Assembly: GCF_007565055.1 (NCBI RefSeq)
Contig: NC_044557.1
Span: forward strand, 79,747,019-79,811,018
Reading direction: 5' to 3'
Length of the DNA: 64,000 nucleotides
DNA from: Rhinopithecus roxellana
Lineage: Eukaryota > Chordata > Mammalia > Primates > Cercopithecidae
Part shown: in pieces, positions 23,031 through 35,569 of the stretch
How positions within the stretch are numbered: position 1 is the first letter of the stretch
How the letters are laid out: every line of letters begins with the position of its first letter
Notes under the pieces: generated by a model
The model's database searches: none
The model's input: only the letters and a program-made list of their open reading frames with translations
Told to the model about the DNA's origin: nothing
Made by a program: the position numbers and the translations under genes

Positions 23031-25770
23031 ATGCCCACTTACTTACATTTCCCTGTACATAAAATTAGCAACCAAGTCAACTTTTCTCTTCCCTCCAAAT
23101 AAAGCTGAGAACTGAAGGTATTGTATAACGTGAGCGTTATTTTCTCCTCATTGTTGCTCCCCAACCATTTTTCTTCACTCATTTTCTCTCCAATATCAAC
23201 CATTGATAGTACTACGATGAGTGTCCTGTCATGTCATTATACCTCTTATCACTCCTCATTTTTTTCTGTCAACTAACTCCTAAGTCTTTCCCTTTATTTC
23301 TCATGGGTTTTAATGTTTGACACAGCTTCTTTCTTACATCTTGGTGATTTCAAAGTTCACCTCCAAGATCTTCCCAACACCTTAGTGTTAAAATTTTCTT
23401 TTCTAGTTATTTTATTCAGCACATATCAACCTTACATTGCCAAAAACAGCATATTCTTCATCTGAATTTCAAAATCCCACTTTCTGATCATTTCTTTTAT
23501 TCTTCATTCACACCCTCTGGTACACCAATTCTAAAAATCCTTTACCAACATCAGGAGTCTCCGCTGACCCTACCAATATTTCATGCTCCTCATTCTACCT
23601 CCACACTTTTCTGGTTTCCCAGCTTAGACTGTATTACACATCATTATAACTGCCTCTTGGTATATGCTCTAAATTCCTTAGTCTTTCTCTCCTACCTTCT
23701 CACTGGCATTGCATGATCCAAAGTCCTACAGAAATAAAATTTGTGTGTGTGTGTGTGTGTGTGTATGTGTGTAGTTATTTTTTGTAAATAAGAGAAAATT
23801 TATTGCCTTTATTTAAAAAAATAGTGTGGTACCAGTATGAAATACAATTATTTATATATTCTATGCTATGACTGAGTAGCTCAATGTGGTGAGGTAAAAT
23901 GCACACATGCATTAAGCTCAAGTGGGCCCTTAAGGCTATATGAAAATGTATTTATTTTTCCCTAATCCATTCAATCTCCTACTTTCCTAGATAACTATTT
24001 CATGCTTTGTCCTGTTTCCTCAAACTTTCAACGCATCCTCCCCTCTTATCACTCTCTGGTGAGAAAACAAAAGCAATCAGAAGAGAAGCTTCATTTGCTG
24101 ATTTACTAATCTGCCTACATCTGAACTCACATATTTGTTTTTTCCTCCATCTAGAATAAATAAAATATTGGTGCACTTACTTGGGCACCAGAACCCTTTA
24201 ACTCTCTCTACTGAAGAATATAATTTTAGCAATATTTTCGGGCTCTCTTCTCCCATCACCTTGTTCCTCTCTATTGGGTAATTGCATCAGCCTACAAGCA
24301 TGCTGTGACATGCCCCCTCTTACAAAATAACTCTCCCTGAGGCACACATTTCTCTGCAGCTCTGCTGCTGCCCCATGTTTTTGCTTTCCTGTATTGCCAA
24401 ACTCCTCAATAGAGTGGCCTCATAATCCCCACCTCCAATTTAGCTTCCTATTTTCTCTTCAACTGACTTCAATCAAGTTTCCAATACTGTAAGTTCACCA
24501 TCTCAATGTTACCAACCTACACGATGCTAAATCCAGCCATGAATTCTCAGTGTGTGTCTCATTTGACCTGTTGGCAGTATTTACACCTTCCCCTTCTTGA
24601 AAACTCATCATCACATGTTTTGGGGGACTTCATATTGTCCTGGTTCTCCTTCTATCACCTCAGACTTTATTACTGGTTTGCATTTATTCTGTTCTCCCAC
24701 ACACTTTTCATTGCCAATTTCTAAACAGCGAGTTCCTCAAGAAACTGTCTTTAGACCTCTTCTCTACCTATAATCACTCCCCATGTGGGATTTCATCTAG
24801 TGTCAATATTTTATATACTTTTTACATGCTGGTTACTCCCAAATCTGTATCTTCAGGCTTGACATATATCCTTAAGTCTTTACTTAAATAATCATTGATT
24901 TGTTCAACATGTTTACTTAGTTGTCTATTTGACACCTCAAACTCAATGCATAGAATAAATTTTTCCCATAATCCATAAAAAAAATTCCATCCTACTTTGA
25001 TTATTTTTCACAAAGGTAAATAAATTACATTTATCCCATTCTTAGGTAAAAATGTTGGGAATATTTATTAAGTCTTATCGTTCTCTCTCAATCTACCTCC
25101 AAGCTATCTGCAAATTCTATTAGTACAAAATCCAAAATATATTCAAAATTGGATCACGGCCTCCTAAATGGTGTTCTATGCAACCTCCTTTACTACCCAC
25201 ATTTTATCTTCCACTGAGCAACCAGAGATAATCTTTGAAAAATTAATTCATAGCATAACACTTCCACTCCAAAACCTTTTGAATCATTTCCCTTTCACTA
25301 GGAATAAAACTAGAAATTCTAGAGTATCCTACAAGACCAACATAATTAATGTCACATCTGTGCCTTTTGAATGTACCAAACATACTCTCACCTCAGAGCT
25401 TTGGCACCTGCTGTTACCTCTGCTTATAAGGCTCTTCTCCCAGAGATTTGCACTACTCACTCCCCCTCTCTTAGGTCTCTGCTGGCTCAAATAACAGAGA
25501 TCTCAGATCCCTAACCGACCTGACCTAAAAGAGCAAATTTTACTTTAGACATTCCTCATCCTACTTACTCTTCATTATTTCAGTCCATAGAACTTATCAG
25601 AATTTGACACATTATACGGTTTTTATTTGTCAGTTTTCTAACTCCTCAAAATCAAATACAAACTTCAAGAGGACAGGAAAACTATTTGTTAGTTGTGGTA
25701 TCTCATATCCATTATGGTACCTGGTCTATATTAAGCAATGAATGAGTATTTGCTAAATTGAATGATAAGT
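23030..25770 (+). mobile_element. LINE-2 (L2), long ancient copy, endonuclease to 3' end
   Basis: Co-linear with L2 over about 2.7 kb. An endonuclease-domain remnant lies at about 23340-23500 (GGTGATTTCAAAGTTCACCTCCAAGATCTTCCC, a degraded GDFN-type motif). Linker text AAGCAATCAGAAGAGAAGCTTC is at 24072. RT-domain remnants cover 24290-24840 (CATGCTGTGACATG; TCATTTGACCTGTTGGCAG, a degraded RT motif; CATGCTGGTTACTCCCAAATCTG). The 3' part (25160-25770) has CAGAGCTTTGGCACCTGCTGTTACCTCTGC and CTCTTCTCCCAGAGATTTGC. L2 stopped moving before the placental radiation. All coding capacity is lost to stops and indels. The (GT)n at 23742-23773 lies inside it. Confidence 0.8.
23742..23773 (+). repeat. (GT)n microsatellite
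   Basis: TTGTGTGTGT... with one TA interruption near its end. Confidence 0.95.
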
Positions 25771-26837
25771 GAATGAACTGACTTAAGAACAGCACAGCTG
25801 TCCAGATTTTGCTGTAAATAAAAATTCTGCCTATAGACCCAACAGAATTTTGATGCAATAAACATCTTCAAAACTGTATTTACAGTGAAGACATTGAAAG
25901 TTATTTATACCTTTTTTATCAAGTCTTTTAACATAGACCAATAGCCTAAGTAAAAATAATTTTACATGAGGCCAGTAAAACATATGCTAGGTACACACTT
26001 CTCTCATGATCTTGCTTAATTCAAAGACTAATTTAGAGTTCTAGAAAAATAAAACACAACATATTAGGATTATAATTTATTGTAAAATAAATTTAGAAAA
26101 TATTGGCTGGTTGTGAGTTTCAGGATATAGTACTTCCTGACAGGAACCTAGGAGATAAGAACATGCTGCACTGATCAGCCAAGCACAAGTAGTTTTGTTC
26201 TCCTCTTGTGAAAGTTGAGAAACTTTTAAAAGATTCAGTGTGTAAATAAAAGGGCACCTATTTTTTCCCAGATCTGAGCCAAGGGAGTATTCATGGACAA
26301 GGTCAAATTTCCCCAAACAATTAATATGAATCTATTCCAATAAACACAGATTATCTAATCCTTGAAATTCTATATCATGAGAAAAATGCAATAATTTGAG
26401 CATGAAGAAAATTAAAGCAATATTAATATTGATCATTGAAAATGAGAAACGTGAAACAAAAGTCTTTATCATGTGACCTTATGTTAAAATGTTTACAAAA
26501 TGAGCTTTTCCTTGAGTTGCTTTACTATCAAGATTATAAGCTATAAAACAATAGAAAGATGGAGAATCTCTACAAGTAGTTTCTGGTAAGTTTGAGAAAT
26601 TAAACTATTCTTTCTACCAGTTGCTTGTCAGCAGAATTGGCTTTTAAACAGTTTTCCTTGTTCAGAAAAAAAGACACGTTCATTGTACATGGACACACCA
26701 AAAATATAATTGAGGTAATAAAGAACTAAACTTTTAGGTACAGACTAGTGGGGAATAAGTTCATATTAAAATAAGCAGAGTAAAGCATAAATTTGACTTT
26801 ACTATGTCACCTTGAATTAATAATAAAAGTGTAAGTT
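25771..26837. other. No recognised gene or repeat
   Basis: AT-rich sequence, nothing identifiable. Confidence 0.45.
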
Positions 26838-27100
26838 AACATCTGTGCTTACTAAATGCCTAGAATTATCCTAAGCAGTTTTCAAATTTTTTATTTTAAT
26901 CTAATAAAAGGATTCATACACAGGTGAGGACACTGAGGCTCAGATATTTCAAATATTTTTTTTAATGTAATAAAAGGATACATAGGTGAGGACACTGAGG
27001 CTCAGGTATTTTAAATAAATTGCCTCAAGTTACAGAGTTAATAAATAAAGAAGCCAGTTCCTGAACTGACAGTGGCAGCCTGTAAAACGGAGGCTTTTAA
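26838..27100 (-). mobile_element. MIR SINE with internal tandem duplication
   Basis: Antisense MIR: TGCTTACTAAATGCCTAGAATTATCC, GGTGAGGACACTGAGGCTCAG, TTGCCTCAAGTTACAGAG, AGAAGCCAGTTCCTGAACTGACAG. The block from TAATAAAAGGA to GAGGCTCAG occurs twice (from 26902 and from 26968), with spacing 66 then 62 bp because of a 4-bp difference. Confidence 0.85.
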
Positions 27101-27459
27101 CCAGGACAATCTGCAGTCTCCACCTTGACGTAAGCATGGATGTCAGCAAGGCAATTAAATAAAACTGTAAGAAAGCAATGGGGAGAAATTCAAAAGCTAT
27201 CTACATAAAATCAAGATCCAAGGAATGGAGAAATTATTTGTATGGTAACCTATACAAAGGAGATAAATCAGGATAAAACTTCGAGGCAATGTCAAAGACA
27301 ACAATAATTGAATAATATCCTTAGAGGGCAGCAGTGGTGGTGATTTATTAGTTCTGACCATGTCATCTTGTCAAAGAGATAGACAAGAACACCCATTTGG
27401 AGCAGAGGAGAAAGAGTACAAAGAGATTTGGAGATAGATTTTCAGGGAAACTGATGCTC
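27101..27459. other. No recognised gene or repeat
   Basis: Nothing identifiable. Confidence 0.4.
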
Positions 27460-27610
27460 AAAGGATAAGAAGCATTTTGCCAGCAAGTCAAGAGAAAAAA
27501 AGGCATTTCAGAGAAAAAAGAAAACTGGCTCAAATGTATGGTTTAATGAAGAAAACAACCCAGCAACCTCAGGAAATTGGTAGTGAGGGTGGTGGCAGAG
27601 GAAGGGGTTT
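27460..27610 (-). mobile_element. Possible L2 fragment
   Basis: GGCATTTCAGAGAAAAAAGAAAACTGGCTCAAATG resembles the antisense L2 3' region in which a GGCATTCCAG-type motif occurs. Weak, tentative. Confidence 0.3.
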
Positions 27611-28040
27611 CTTCAGAGAAATAATGTCAGCTAGAAGGCTAACTTAGCTTCTGAATAAAACTTCCACATTAATTAATATAGACAGCAGCTAGCAAACCTA
27701 ATCCTAGATTTAAAGTAGAGAAATTATATCATTTGTCCAAAGTGTCCAAGAAGTCTCAAAGTACATGCAAAGCGACTTGACACTGGATAGGTTCTGGTAG
27801 TGATTCATTTAATTGAAATAGTGAAAATAAAAGCAGAATCAAAAAAGGCAAAAAAAAAATTTAGGTAAGAGAAAAACAGGAAATGACACTGGCAGGTCTA
27901 CCACTTTTGGGCCTAAAGGAGAACTGCATGATTAAAAGACAGAGTAAGAAAAGTTTATTTATTTATTTATCTGCTTTTTTTTAATCTTCATGAGATCTGG
28001 ATAAAACTAGACAATTCCATTTGAAGACAGATTTTTAAAA
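27611..28040. other. No recognised gene; short (TTTA)n at 27957-27974
   Basis: The TTTATTTATTTA tract reads AATAAA several times on the minus strand. It would serve as a poly(A) signal about 70 nt past the stop of the minus-strand candidate exon at 28041-28201, though it is also just a microsatellite. Confidence 0.4.
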
Positions 28041-28201
28041 TCATGAGTTGTGGTCAGTCTTTCCTGAACTGAAATCTTCAAGTCTTTTGAAATTCATTAT
28101 TAACTGCTGACTATAATTCATCCAGTCAATTAACTCTGGCTTTGAAATTGTCACGACACGGGGGGCCCACCACACATCAGGGTGGAGCCTCTGTGCCATG
28201 C
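28041..28201 (-). other. Candidate terminal coding exon, unproven
   Basis: On the minus strand a strong acceptor (GGCTCTTTATTCTTTTCTATCAG, ending at 28202) precedes an open frame starting GC-ATG GCA CAG AGG and ending in TGA at 28041-28043. The frame codes for about 53 residues of unusually protein-like composition (MAQRLHPDVWWAPRVV at its start; R, W, P, D and E rich, unlike the AT-rich neighbours). It contains two CpG dinucleotides. AATAAA-type signals follow at 27957-27974. The frame stays open upstream past the acceptor. I do not recognise the protein. Alternatives: remnant of an unidentified old transposon, processed pseudogene fragment, or chance. Confidence 0.22.
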
Positions 28202-28825
28202 CTGATAGAAAAGAATAAAGAGCCAGAATTAGGAAAGTATGTAACAACCCAAAATGGCTTTGCTCACAAAAGGATAGCATTATATGCCAAAATCTGGCTT
28301 CATTTGGACTAACGCTAATGAAGTCTTCTGTATTGTAGAAAGTAAAGTAGCAAGATGTTCCAATCTATTCTACTAAGAGGAGCTACATTGACTGAACAAT
28401 TATGGTTTGATTAATAGAAGGGGATTATCTTGTCATAATGGGAGGACTGGCAACAGACCCATATTAATGACACTGTAATCATATCCACTGATGATATCAA
28501 GATTACCTGCCCCCTTTAGAATGACCACAAGAAATAGGTGGAACTGAGCCTGCAGAGGACAGAAGGCTCTAAACATAGTAAAAGCAGCATTGCCAACAGT
28601 TACTTCTTATTCTTCCTTCTCTTGTTATTTAATTCCTACTTTATTATTTTATTTTTAATATCTGTAATCAGTCTCTGCAGGTAACTGGTAAGTTCTCAAG
28701 AGGGAACAACATAATTCACAGATCATTGTAGCTAAGTCATAGTACCTACCCATTAACTGGTGCTCAAACAATGTTGGGTAATTTGAAAAACATAAAGATT
28801 ATGAAGATGCAAATTATAATTATTA
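28202..28825. other. No recognised gene or repeat
   Basis: Nothing identifiable. Confidence 0.45.
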
Positions 28826-29227
28826 AAGAGTGACATCAGCACGATAGCAAAATAGGAAGCACCAGATCCTCCTTTCTCCAATGGTGACACTAATTTAACA
28901 ACAATACAGAGACCAAATCCCTTTGTAAAAAATTCAGACATCAGTTAAGAGACTCCTACACCCCAAGTAAGTACTAAATCAGTGAGCTGTGTCAAAGCCA
29001 GAAGAAAAATTTGTGGCACCCTGTCACCATAGCCTGTCTCTTAGCACAAATCCACATGATCAAGAGGAGAAGGATGTATTTATAAAATGAATTGATGCTA
29101 ATACAAAGTTACGCAGAGCTTAAAGAAACAGGGTGAGACAGCCCACCAAAGAAACAAAATAAATCTCCAGAAAACAACCCAAGGAAATAGAAATATGTGA
29201 ATTCAAATATTCATATAAGAAGACTAA

Positions 29228-29392
29228 GTCCGGGCATGGTGGCTCATGCCTGTAATCCCAGCATTTTTGGAAGCTTATACGGGAGGATCACTTGAGCTTA
29301 GGAAACTGAAGCTACAGTATGCTATGATCACACCACTGCACTTCAGCTTAGGTAACAGCGAGACCTTGTCTCTAAGAGAAAAAAAAAAAAAA
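29228..29392 (+). mobile_element. Old Alu, internally deleted
   Basis: The left start (GTCCGGGCATGGTGGCTCATGCC) is joined to right-arm text (ACAGTATGCTATGATCACACCACTGCACTTCAGC) and a poly(A) tail. Length is about 165 bp, so most of the left-right middle is missing. AluJ-like variants. It lies inside the L1M ORF1 region. Confidence 0.85.
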
Positions 29393-29766
29393 AGAATTCA
29401 AACTAACTACCATAAATGTGTGTAATAAGCCCAGGAAAAATTGCTGATAAACAAAATAAGAATTTCAATAAAGAGATAGAAAATATTCTTTTTTAATCAA
29501 ACAGAAATTTTGAAGCAGAAGTGTGCAGTAACTGAACTGAAAAATTCACTAACAGGATTCAATGACAGCAAAGCATAAGAAAGAATTAGTGATCTCAATG
29601 ACAGGTCTTTGAAGATTACCCAGTCAGAGAAAACAAATAGAATAAAAAATTAAAAGAGTAAATAAAGAAACCCTAGAAACTTATGGCATACCATAAAGCA
29701 AAACAATATACACATTATGAGAGTCTCACAAAAAGAAGAAGGGGAAAAAAGAAAGAAAACTTATTC

Positions 29767-30055
29767 AGGCTGTGAATGGTGGCTCATGCTTGCAATCATA
29801 GCACTTTGGGAGACCAAAGTGGGTAGATCACCTGAGATGAGGAGTCTGAGACCAGCCTGGCCAACATGGTGAAACCCTGTCTCTACTAAAAATACAAAAA
29901 TTAGCCCGGTGTGGTGGGGGCTCCTGTAGTTCCAGCTACTCAGGAGGCGGAGACTGCAATGAGCCGAGATTGCACCACTGCACTCCAGCCTGGGTGACAG
30001 AGTAAGAAAAGAAAGAAAGAAGTAATAAAATAAAATAAAATAAAAGGAAAGAAAA
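29767..30055 (+). mobile_element. AluS with internal deletion and A-rich tail
   Basis: Dimeric Alu (CACTTTGGGAGACCAAAGTGGG, GACCAGCCTGGCCAACATGG). In the right arm about 30 bp are missing at CTCAGGAGGC|GGAGACTGC; the normal element has a GGAGGC-like motif on both sides of the lost piece. The tail is (AAAT/AAAG)-rich. Inserted in the L1M. Confidence 0.9.
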
Positions 30056-32413
30056 AGTAAAAAAGAATATTTAAAGATATAATGTCTGAAAATTTTCCAA
30101 ATCTGGAGAAGAAAATGAACATCCAGATTAAAGAAGCCCAATGGTCTTAACTAGGATGAATTCCAAGAAGTCAACACTGAATCACATTGTAATCAAATTG
30201 TCAAATGCAAGGACGTAATTTTCAAAGCAACGTAAGAGTGTGACTTTTCCTGTACAAGAGAAACTCTGTAAGACTATTAGTTTCTCAGCAGAAAATTTGC
30301 TCACTAGGAAGTTAAATGATATATTCCAAGTTCTGAAAAAATAAAAGTGCCAACCAAGAACACTTATCCAGCAAAATTGTCTTTCACAATGAATCAGAGA
30401 TAAAAAAAACTTTCCCCGAAAACCAAAAGCCTGAGGGACCTCATCTCCACTAGACTTGCCTTGCAATAAATACAAAAGAGAGCCTCGCAAGAGGATATGA
30501 AAGATGCTACCAGCAAAAAGAAAGCATATGAAAATGTAAAGCTCACTGTGAGAGGGAAATATATAAATACATAATCTTGTAAAACCATAATAGTGATGTA
30601 TAAATTATTTTAGTTTTGGCACAGAAGTTAAAACACAAAAGTATAAAACATAGTAATAATTATAAAATATGTTAATGGCTACACAACATAAAAAGATGTA
30701 CTTTGGGACATCAATAACATAAAGTATGGGAGAGGATAAACAGAGTTTTCGTAAGTTATTGAAGTTGAGTTGCTATCAAAGTAGATTGCTATAAGTGTAT
30801 GATGTATGCCCCATGATACTCACAAAGAAAACGTATATAGGAAATAAAACAAAATGAGAAAGAAACCAAAGCATGTCACTATTTTAAAAATTAATGAAAC
30901 ACAAAGAAAGACAATAAGAGAGAAAAACAAATAAGGTGCAAGACAAACAGAAAACAATTTTAAGTGGCAACTGTAAGTTCTTATTAAAAATTACTTTCAA
31001 TGTATGGATTAAACTAACTACAAAAACATAGAATGGCTGAATAATTTTTTTAAAAAAACAAACTGCAACTATATGCTGCCTACGATGGTCAAGACTCATT
31101 TTGGATCTAAGAATACACATAGGCTGAAAGTATAAGCATACAAAAAAGATATTCCATGCAAATGGTATTCAAAAGAGAACAGAGGTGGCCATACTTATAT
31201 CACACAAAACAGACTTTAAGTAAAAACCTGTCCTAAGTAACAAAGGACATTACATCATGATAAAAGAGTCAACCCACCAAGAAGACTTAACAGTTATAGA
31301 TATGTATAAATCCAACGTTAAGCAGCTAAATAAATGAAGCAAATTGGTGAAACTGAAGGAAGAATTAGATAGCAACACAATAATAGAAACAGATTTCAGT
31401 ACCCCATTGGATATTGGATATCCCCCACTGGATATTTCCCATAGATAGAACACCCAGATAGAAGATCGATAAGGAAAGAGAGGACTTGAAAAACACTGTA
31501 GACCAAATGGGCCTAGTGAGCACACACAGAACATTCCATCCAAATAGCAGGAGAATACACAATCTTCTCAATTGCACATAGAACATTCTCCATGATGGAT
31601 CTGAGGATTGATTTTAAAACAAGTCTAACAAATTGAAGAAGACTGAAATCATACCAAGTATCATTTGATTTCTTGAATGAAAGAAGAAGCAGAAGAAAAA
31701 CTGAACATTTTATGATATATGAAATTTAACACTCTTGAACAACCAACAAGTCAAAGAAAAAAATCAAGAGTGAAATTCAAAAATAACTTGACATTAATAA
31801 GATGAAAACATAAATTCCAAAACTTGTGAGATAAAGCCAAAGCAGTATTCAGAGTGAAATTTAGAGGAACAAACACCTAATTAAAAATGAATAATGATCT
31901 CAAATAAACAACCTAAATTTACATCTCAGGGACCTAAAAAAAAGAACAAATTAAGCTCTAAATTGGCAGAAGGAAATAAAGATTAGAACATAAATAAATA
32001 AATTGGAGAATAGAAAAAAATGAAAAGTCAATGAAACTGAGTTGACTTTTTGAAAAGATTAACAAAATTGACCTTTAAATGGATAAAAACATGAGATGAC
32101 TCAAATAATTAAATTAAAAAGGAAAAAGAAGACATTATATTACAACTGCTCCCACAAAAATCAAAAGGATTGAAAGAAACTCTATAAACAAGTATATGCC
32201 AACAATGAAAACATACAACCTACCAAAACTGAAGAATGAGAAAACAGAAAATCTTAACAGACACATAACTAGTAAGGTGATTAAATCACTAATCAAAAAC
32301 CTCTCAATACAGAGCACCCCAGGACTAGATGTCTTCACTGGTGAATTCTACCAAACATTTAAAGAAGAATTTATACTAATCCATCTCAAATAATTCTCAA
32401 AATTAAAGGGAAG

Positions 32414-32787
32414 TGTATTAGTCTGTTCTCCCATTGCTTAAAGGAACTACTGGAGACTGTGTAATTTATTCAGGAGAGAAGTTTAATGGACTAAGTTAGT
32501 TACACCAGATGTACAAGAGGCATGGCTAGGGAGGCTTTAATAAACTTACAATCATGGAGGAAGGCAAAGGTGAAGCAGGCACATCTTCTCATGGTGAAGT
32601 AGGAGAGACAGAGCCAAGGGAGAAGTGCTACAACCAGATCTCAAGAGAACTCACTCCCTCTCACAAGAACAGCAAGGGGAAAGTCCATCCCCATGATCCA
32701 ATCACCTCCCGCCAAGCCTCTCCTCCAACACTGAGGATTACAATTCAACATGAGATTGGGGTAGGGACACAAATCCAAACCATATCA
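32414..32787 (-). mobile_element. MST/THE1-type MaLR solo LTR
   Basis: The antisense LTR begins TGTATTAGTCTGTTCTC and ends CAAACCATATCA. The five flanking bases are GGAAG (32409-32413) and GTAAG (32788-32792), a TSD with one mismatch. L1 ORF2 text resumes on both sides (AAATTAAAGGGAAG | GGAACACTTCCAAATT). Solo LTR, inserted into the L1M. Subfamily (MSTA/B/C) not fixed. Confidence 0.9.
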
Positions 32788-33918
32788 GTAAGGAACACTT
32801 CCAAATTTATTATGAGATCAATATTACCCTTATACCAAAGCTAGATAAGGACACCACAAGAAAAGAAAACTACAGATCAATGTAACTGATGAACATAGAG
32901 GCAAAAATCCTCAACAAGATCCTAGCAAACTGAATTTAATGTCACGTTAAAAGGACCACATGCCATGTCTAACTGAGATTTACTTTTCTGTAAGGTGGTT
33001 TCAACATATGAAAATCAATTCATGTGATATACCACATTATCCAAACAAAAGATAAAAAGCACACAATTACTTCGATAGGTTCAGGAAGTGAATTTGACAA
33101 ATTCAACACCTTTTATGATAAAAATATCCAACCAACTAGGAGTAGAAAGAAATCGCATCAACATAATAAAGGCCACATATGAAAGCTCACAAGGAACAAT
33201 ATGCTAGATGGTGAAAATTTAAATGGCTTTCCTCTGAGATCAAATGCAAGAGAACGGTGACTACTCTTGCCATTTCTATTCAACATAAAACTGGAAGTCC
33301 TAGCTAGAGCAACTGGGCAAATAAAAGAAATAAAAAAGCATCCATATCAGAAAGGAAGAAGTAAAGTTATCTCAATTCACAGATGACATTATCTTATATG
33401 TAGAAAATCCTATAGCTTCTACAAAAAAAAAAAAATTACTTTTAAAATTCAATAAGGTTGCAGGATATGAAATCAATATATAAAAATCAGTGTGTTTCCA
33501 CCAAACGCAAACAATCCAAAGATGAAATTTATAAAACAATCTCATTTAAAATAGTATAAAAATACTTATGAATAAGCTTAACCAAGGAGATGAAAGACTT
33601 GTACACTAAAAATTATACAACATTGCTGAAATAAATAAAGATGACACATACATGTCAAGACATCCCATGTTCCTGAATTGGAAAACTTAATATTGTTAAC
33701 GTGTCCATGTTACCTAAAGCAAACTACAGACTCAGTGTAATTCCTATCAAAACCCCAAAGACTATTTTTATATAACTAAAGATTTCTAAAATTCATATAA
33801 AATCACAACAAATCCCAAACAGTCAAAACATTCTTGATAAAGAAGAACAGAGCTGGAGGCCTCACACTTTCTTATTGCAAAACATTACAAAACTACTATA
33901 ATCAAAACTGTATAGTAC

Positions 33919-34288
33919 TGTATTGGTCTGTTCTCACTCTGCTATGAAGAAACACCCAAGACTGGATAATTTTTAAAGAAAAGAAGTTTAATTGACTCAC
34001 AGTTCCACATGGCTGAGAAGGCCTCAGGAAACTTACAATCATGGTGGAAGGCCAAGGGAAAGAAAGTCACCTTCTTCACATGCCAGCGGGAAGGAGAAAT
34101 GCTGAGCAAACGGGGAAAAGCCCTTTGTCAGATCTCGTGAGAACTCACTCACTATCATGAGAACAGAATGGGGGTAACTACCCCCATGATTCAATTACCT
34201 CTTACCAGGCCCCTCCCATGACACATGGAGATTATGGGAACTACAAATCAAGATGAGAATTGGATGGCAACACAGCCAAACCACACCA
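33919..34288 (-). mobile_element. MST/THE1-type MaLR solo LTR
   Basis: Antisense LTR from TGTATTGGTCTGTTCTCAC to GCCAAACCACACCA. The TSD is AGTAC (33914-33918) and AGTAT (34289-34293). L1 ORF2 text continues across it (CAAAACTGTATAGTAC | ...ATAGACAGACATATAGACGAAC...). It was inserted independently of the LTR 1.1 kb upstream. Confidence 0.9.
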
Positions 34289-34421
34289 AGTATCATCATA
34301 TAGACAGACATATAGACGAACAGAATACAGAGCCCAGAAATAAATGTACAAGAACACCTGATGTAAAAATGAAAATCTATTCAAAAAGTTGTGCTGAAAA
34401 ACTGAGTATCTACCTGCGAAT

Positions 34422-34473
34422 TTGACTATTACATCACGACTCAAAATTGACTATTACAAAAATCGACTCAAAA
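34422..34473 (+). repeat. Short tandem duplication inside L1M
   Basis: TTGACTATTACA..CGACTCAAAA occurs at 34422-34446 and 34447-34473, with a third start (TTGA) after it. L1 has only one copy of this place. Confidence 0.7.
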
Positions 34474-35569
34474 TTGATCAGACACTTAAATGTAAAACAT
34501 AAAACTACAAAATTTCTAGAAGAAAACATGGGGAAAACTTCATGAAATTGGTCTTGGCAATGGATTCTTAGATATGACACTAAAATCACAGGCAACTAAA
34601 GCAAAGATAAGCAAGTGGGACTACATCTAACTAAAAAAAAGTTTGCATAGCAAAAGAAACAATCAACAGAGTGAAAAGACAAATTCCAGAATGGAAAAAA
34701 TATTTGCAAAGTCACATATCTGATAAGTAGCTAATATCAAAAACATGAAATGAACTTCCACAACTCAACAGCAAAAAATCCAGTTGAAAAATGGTCAAAA
34801 GACTTGAATTGACATTTCTCCAAAAAGACATACAAATGGTCAACAAGTATATGAAGAGATGTTCAACACCACTAATTCTCAGAGCAATGCAAATATAAAC
34901 CACAAGAAGACATCACCTTACATCTTTTAGGATAGTTGTTACAGACAAAAAATAATGAAAACTGTGAGGACTGGAAAACTTGAAATTCTTGTGCACTATT
35001 GATGGAATGCAAAATGGAAATGATGTTATTAAAAACAATATGGAATTTCTTTAGGAATCAAAAAGAGAATTACCATATGATCCAGCAATTCAAATACTGT
35101 ATACTTACCCATTAAAATCAGGATCTCGAAGAGATGTTTGCACTCCCACGTTCATTGCAGCATTATTAATGATAGCCAAGAGCTGAAAACAACTTACATG
35201 TCCATTGATGGATGAATGAATAAAGAAAATGTGATATATACATATAATGGAATACTATTCAGCCGTAAAAAAAGAAGTAAATCCTATCATAGGCTACAAC
35301 ATGGCTAAGTCCTAAGGACATTATGCTAAGTGAAACAGGCACAGAAAGACAAATATTTCATTACTCCACTTCTTATATGTGGTATCTAAAGTAGTCAAAG
35401 TCATAGAAGCACAAAGTAAAATGATGATTGTCAGGGACTGGGAGGAGGGAGATATGGGAATTTGCTGTTCAATGGGTATAAAGTTTAAGTCATGTAAGAT
35501 AAAACAGTTCTAGAGATCTCCTGTACAACATTGTGCCTGTAGTTAATAACATAGTATATATCTTGGGAT

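Noticed and set aside
32135..32393. Frames of 65-67 codons on both strands
   Set aside because: They are pieces of the dead L1M ORF2 and its complement.
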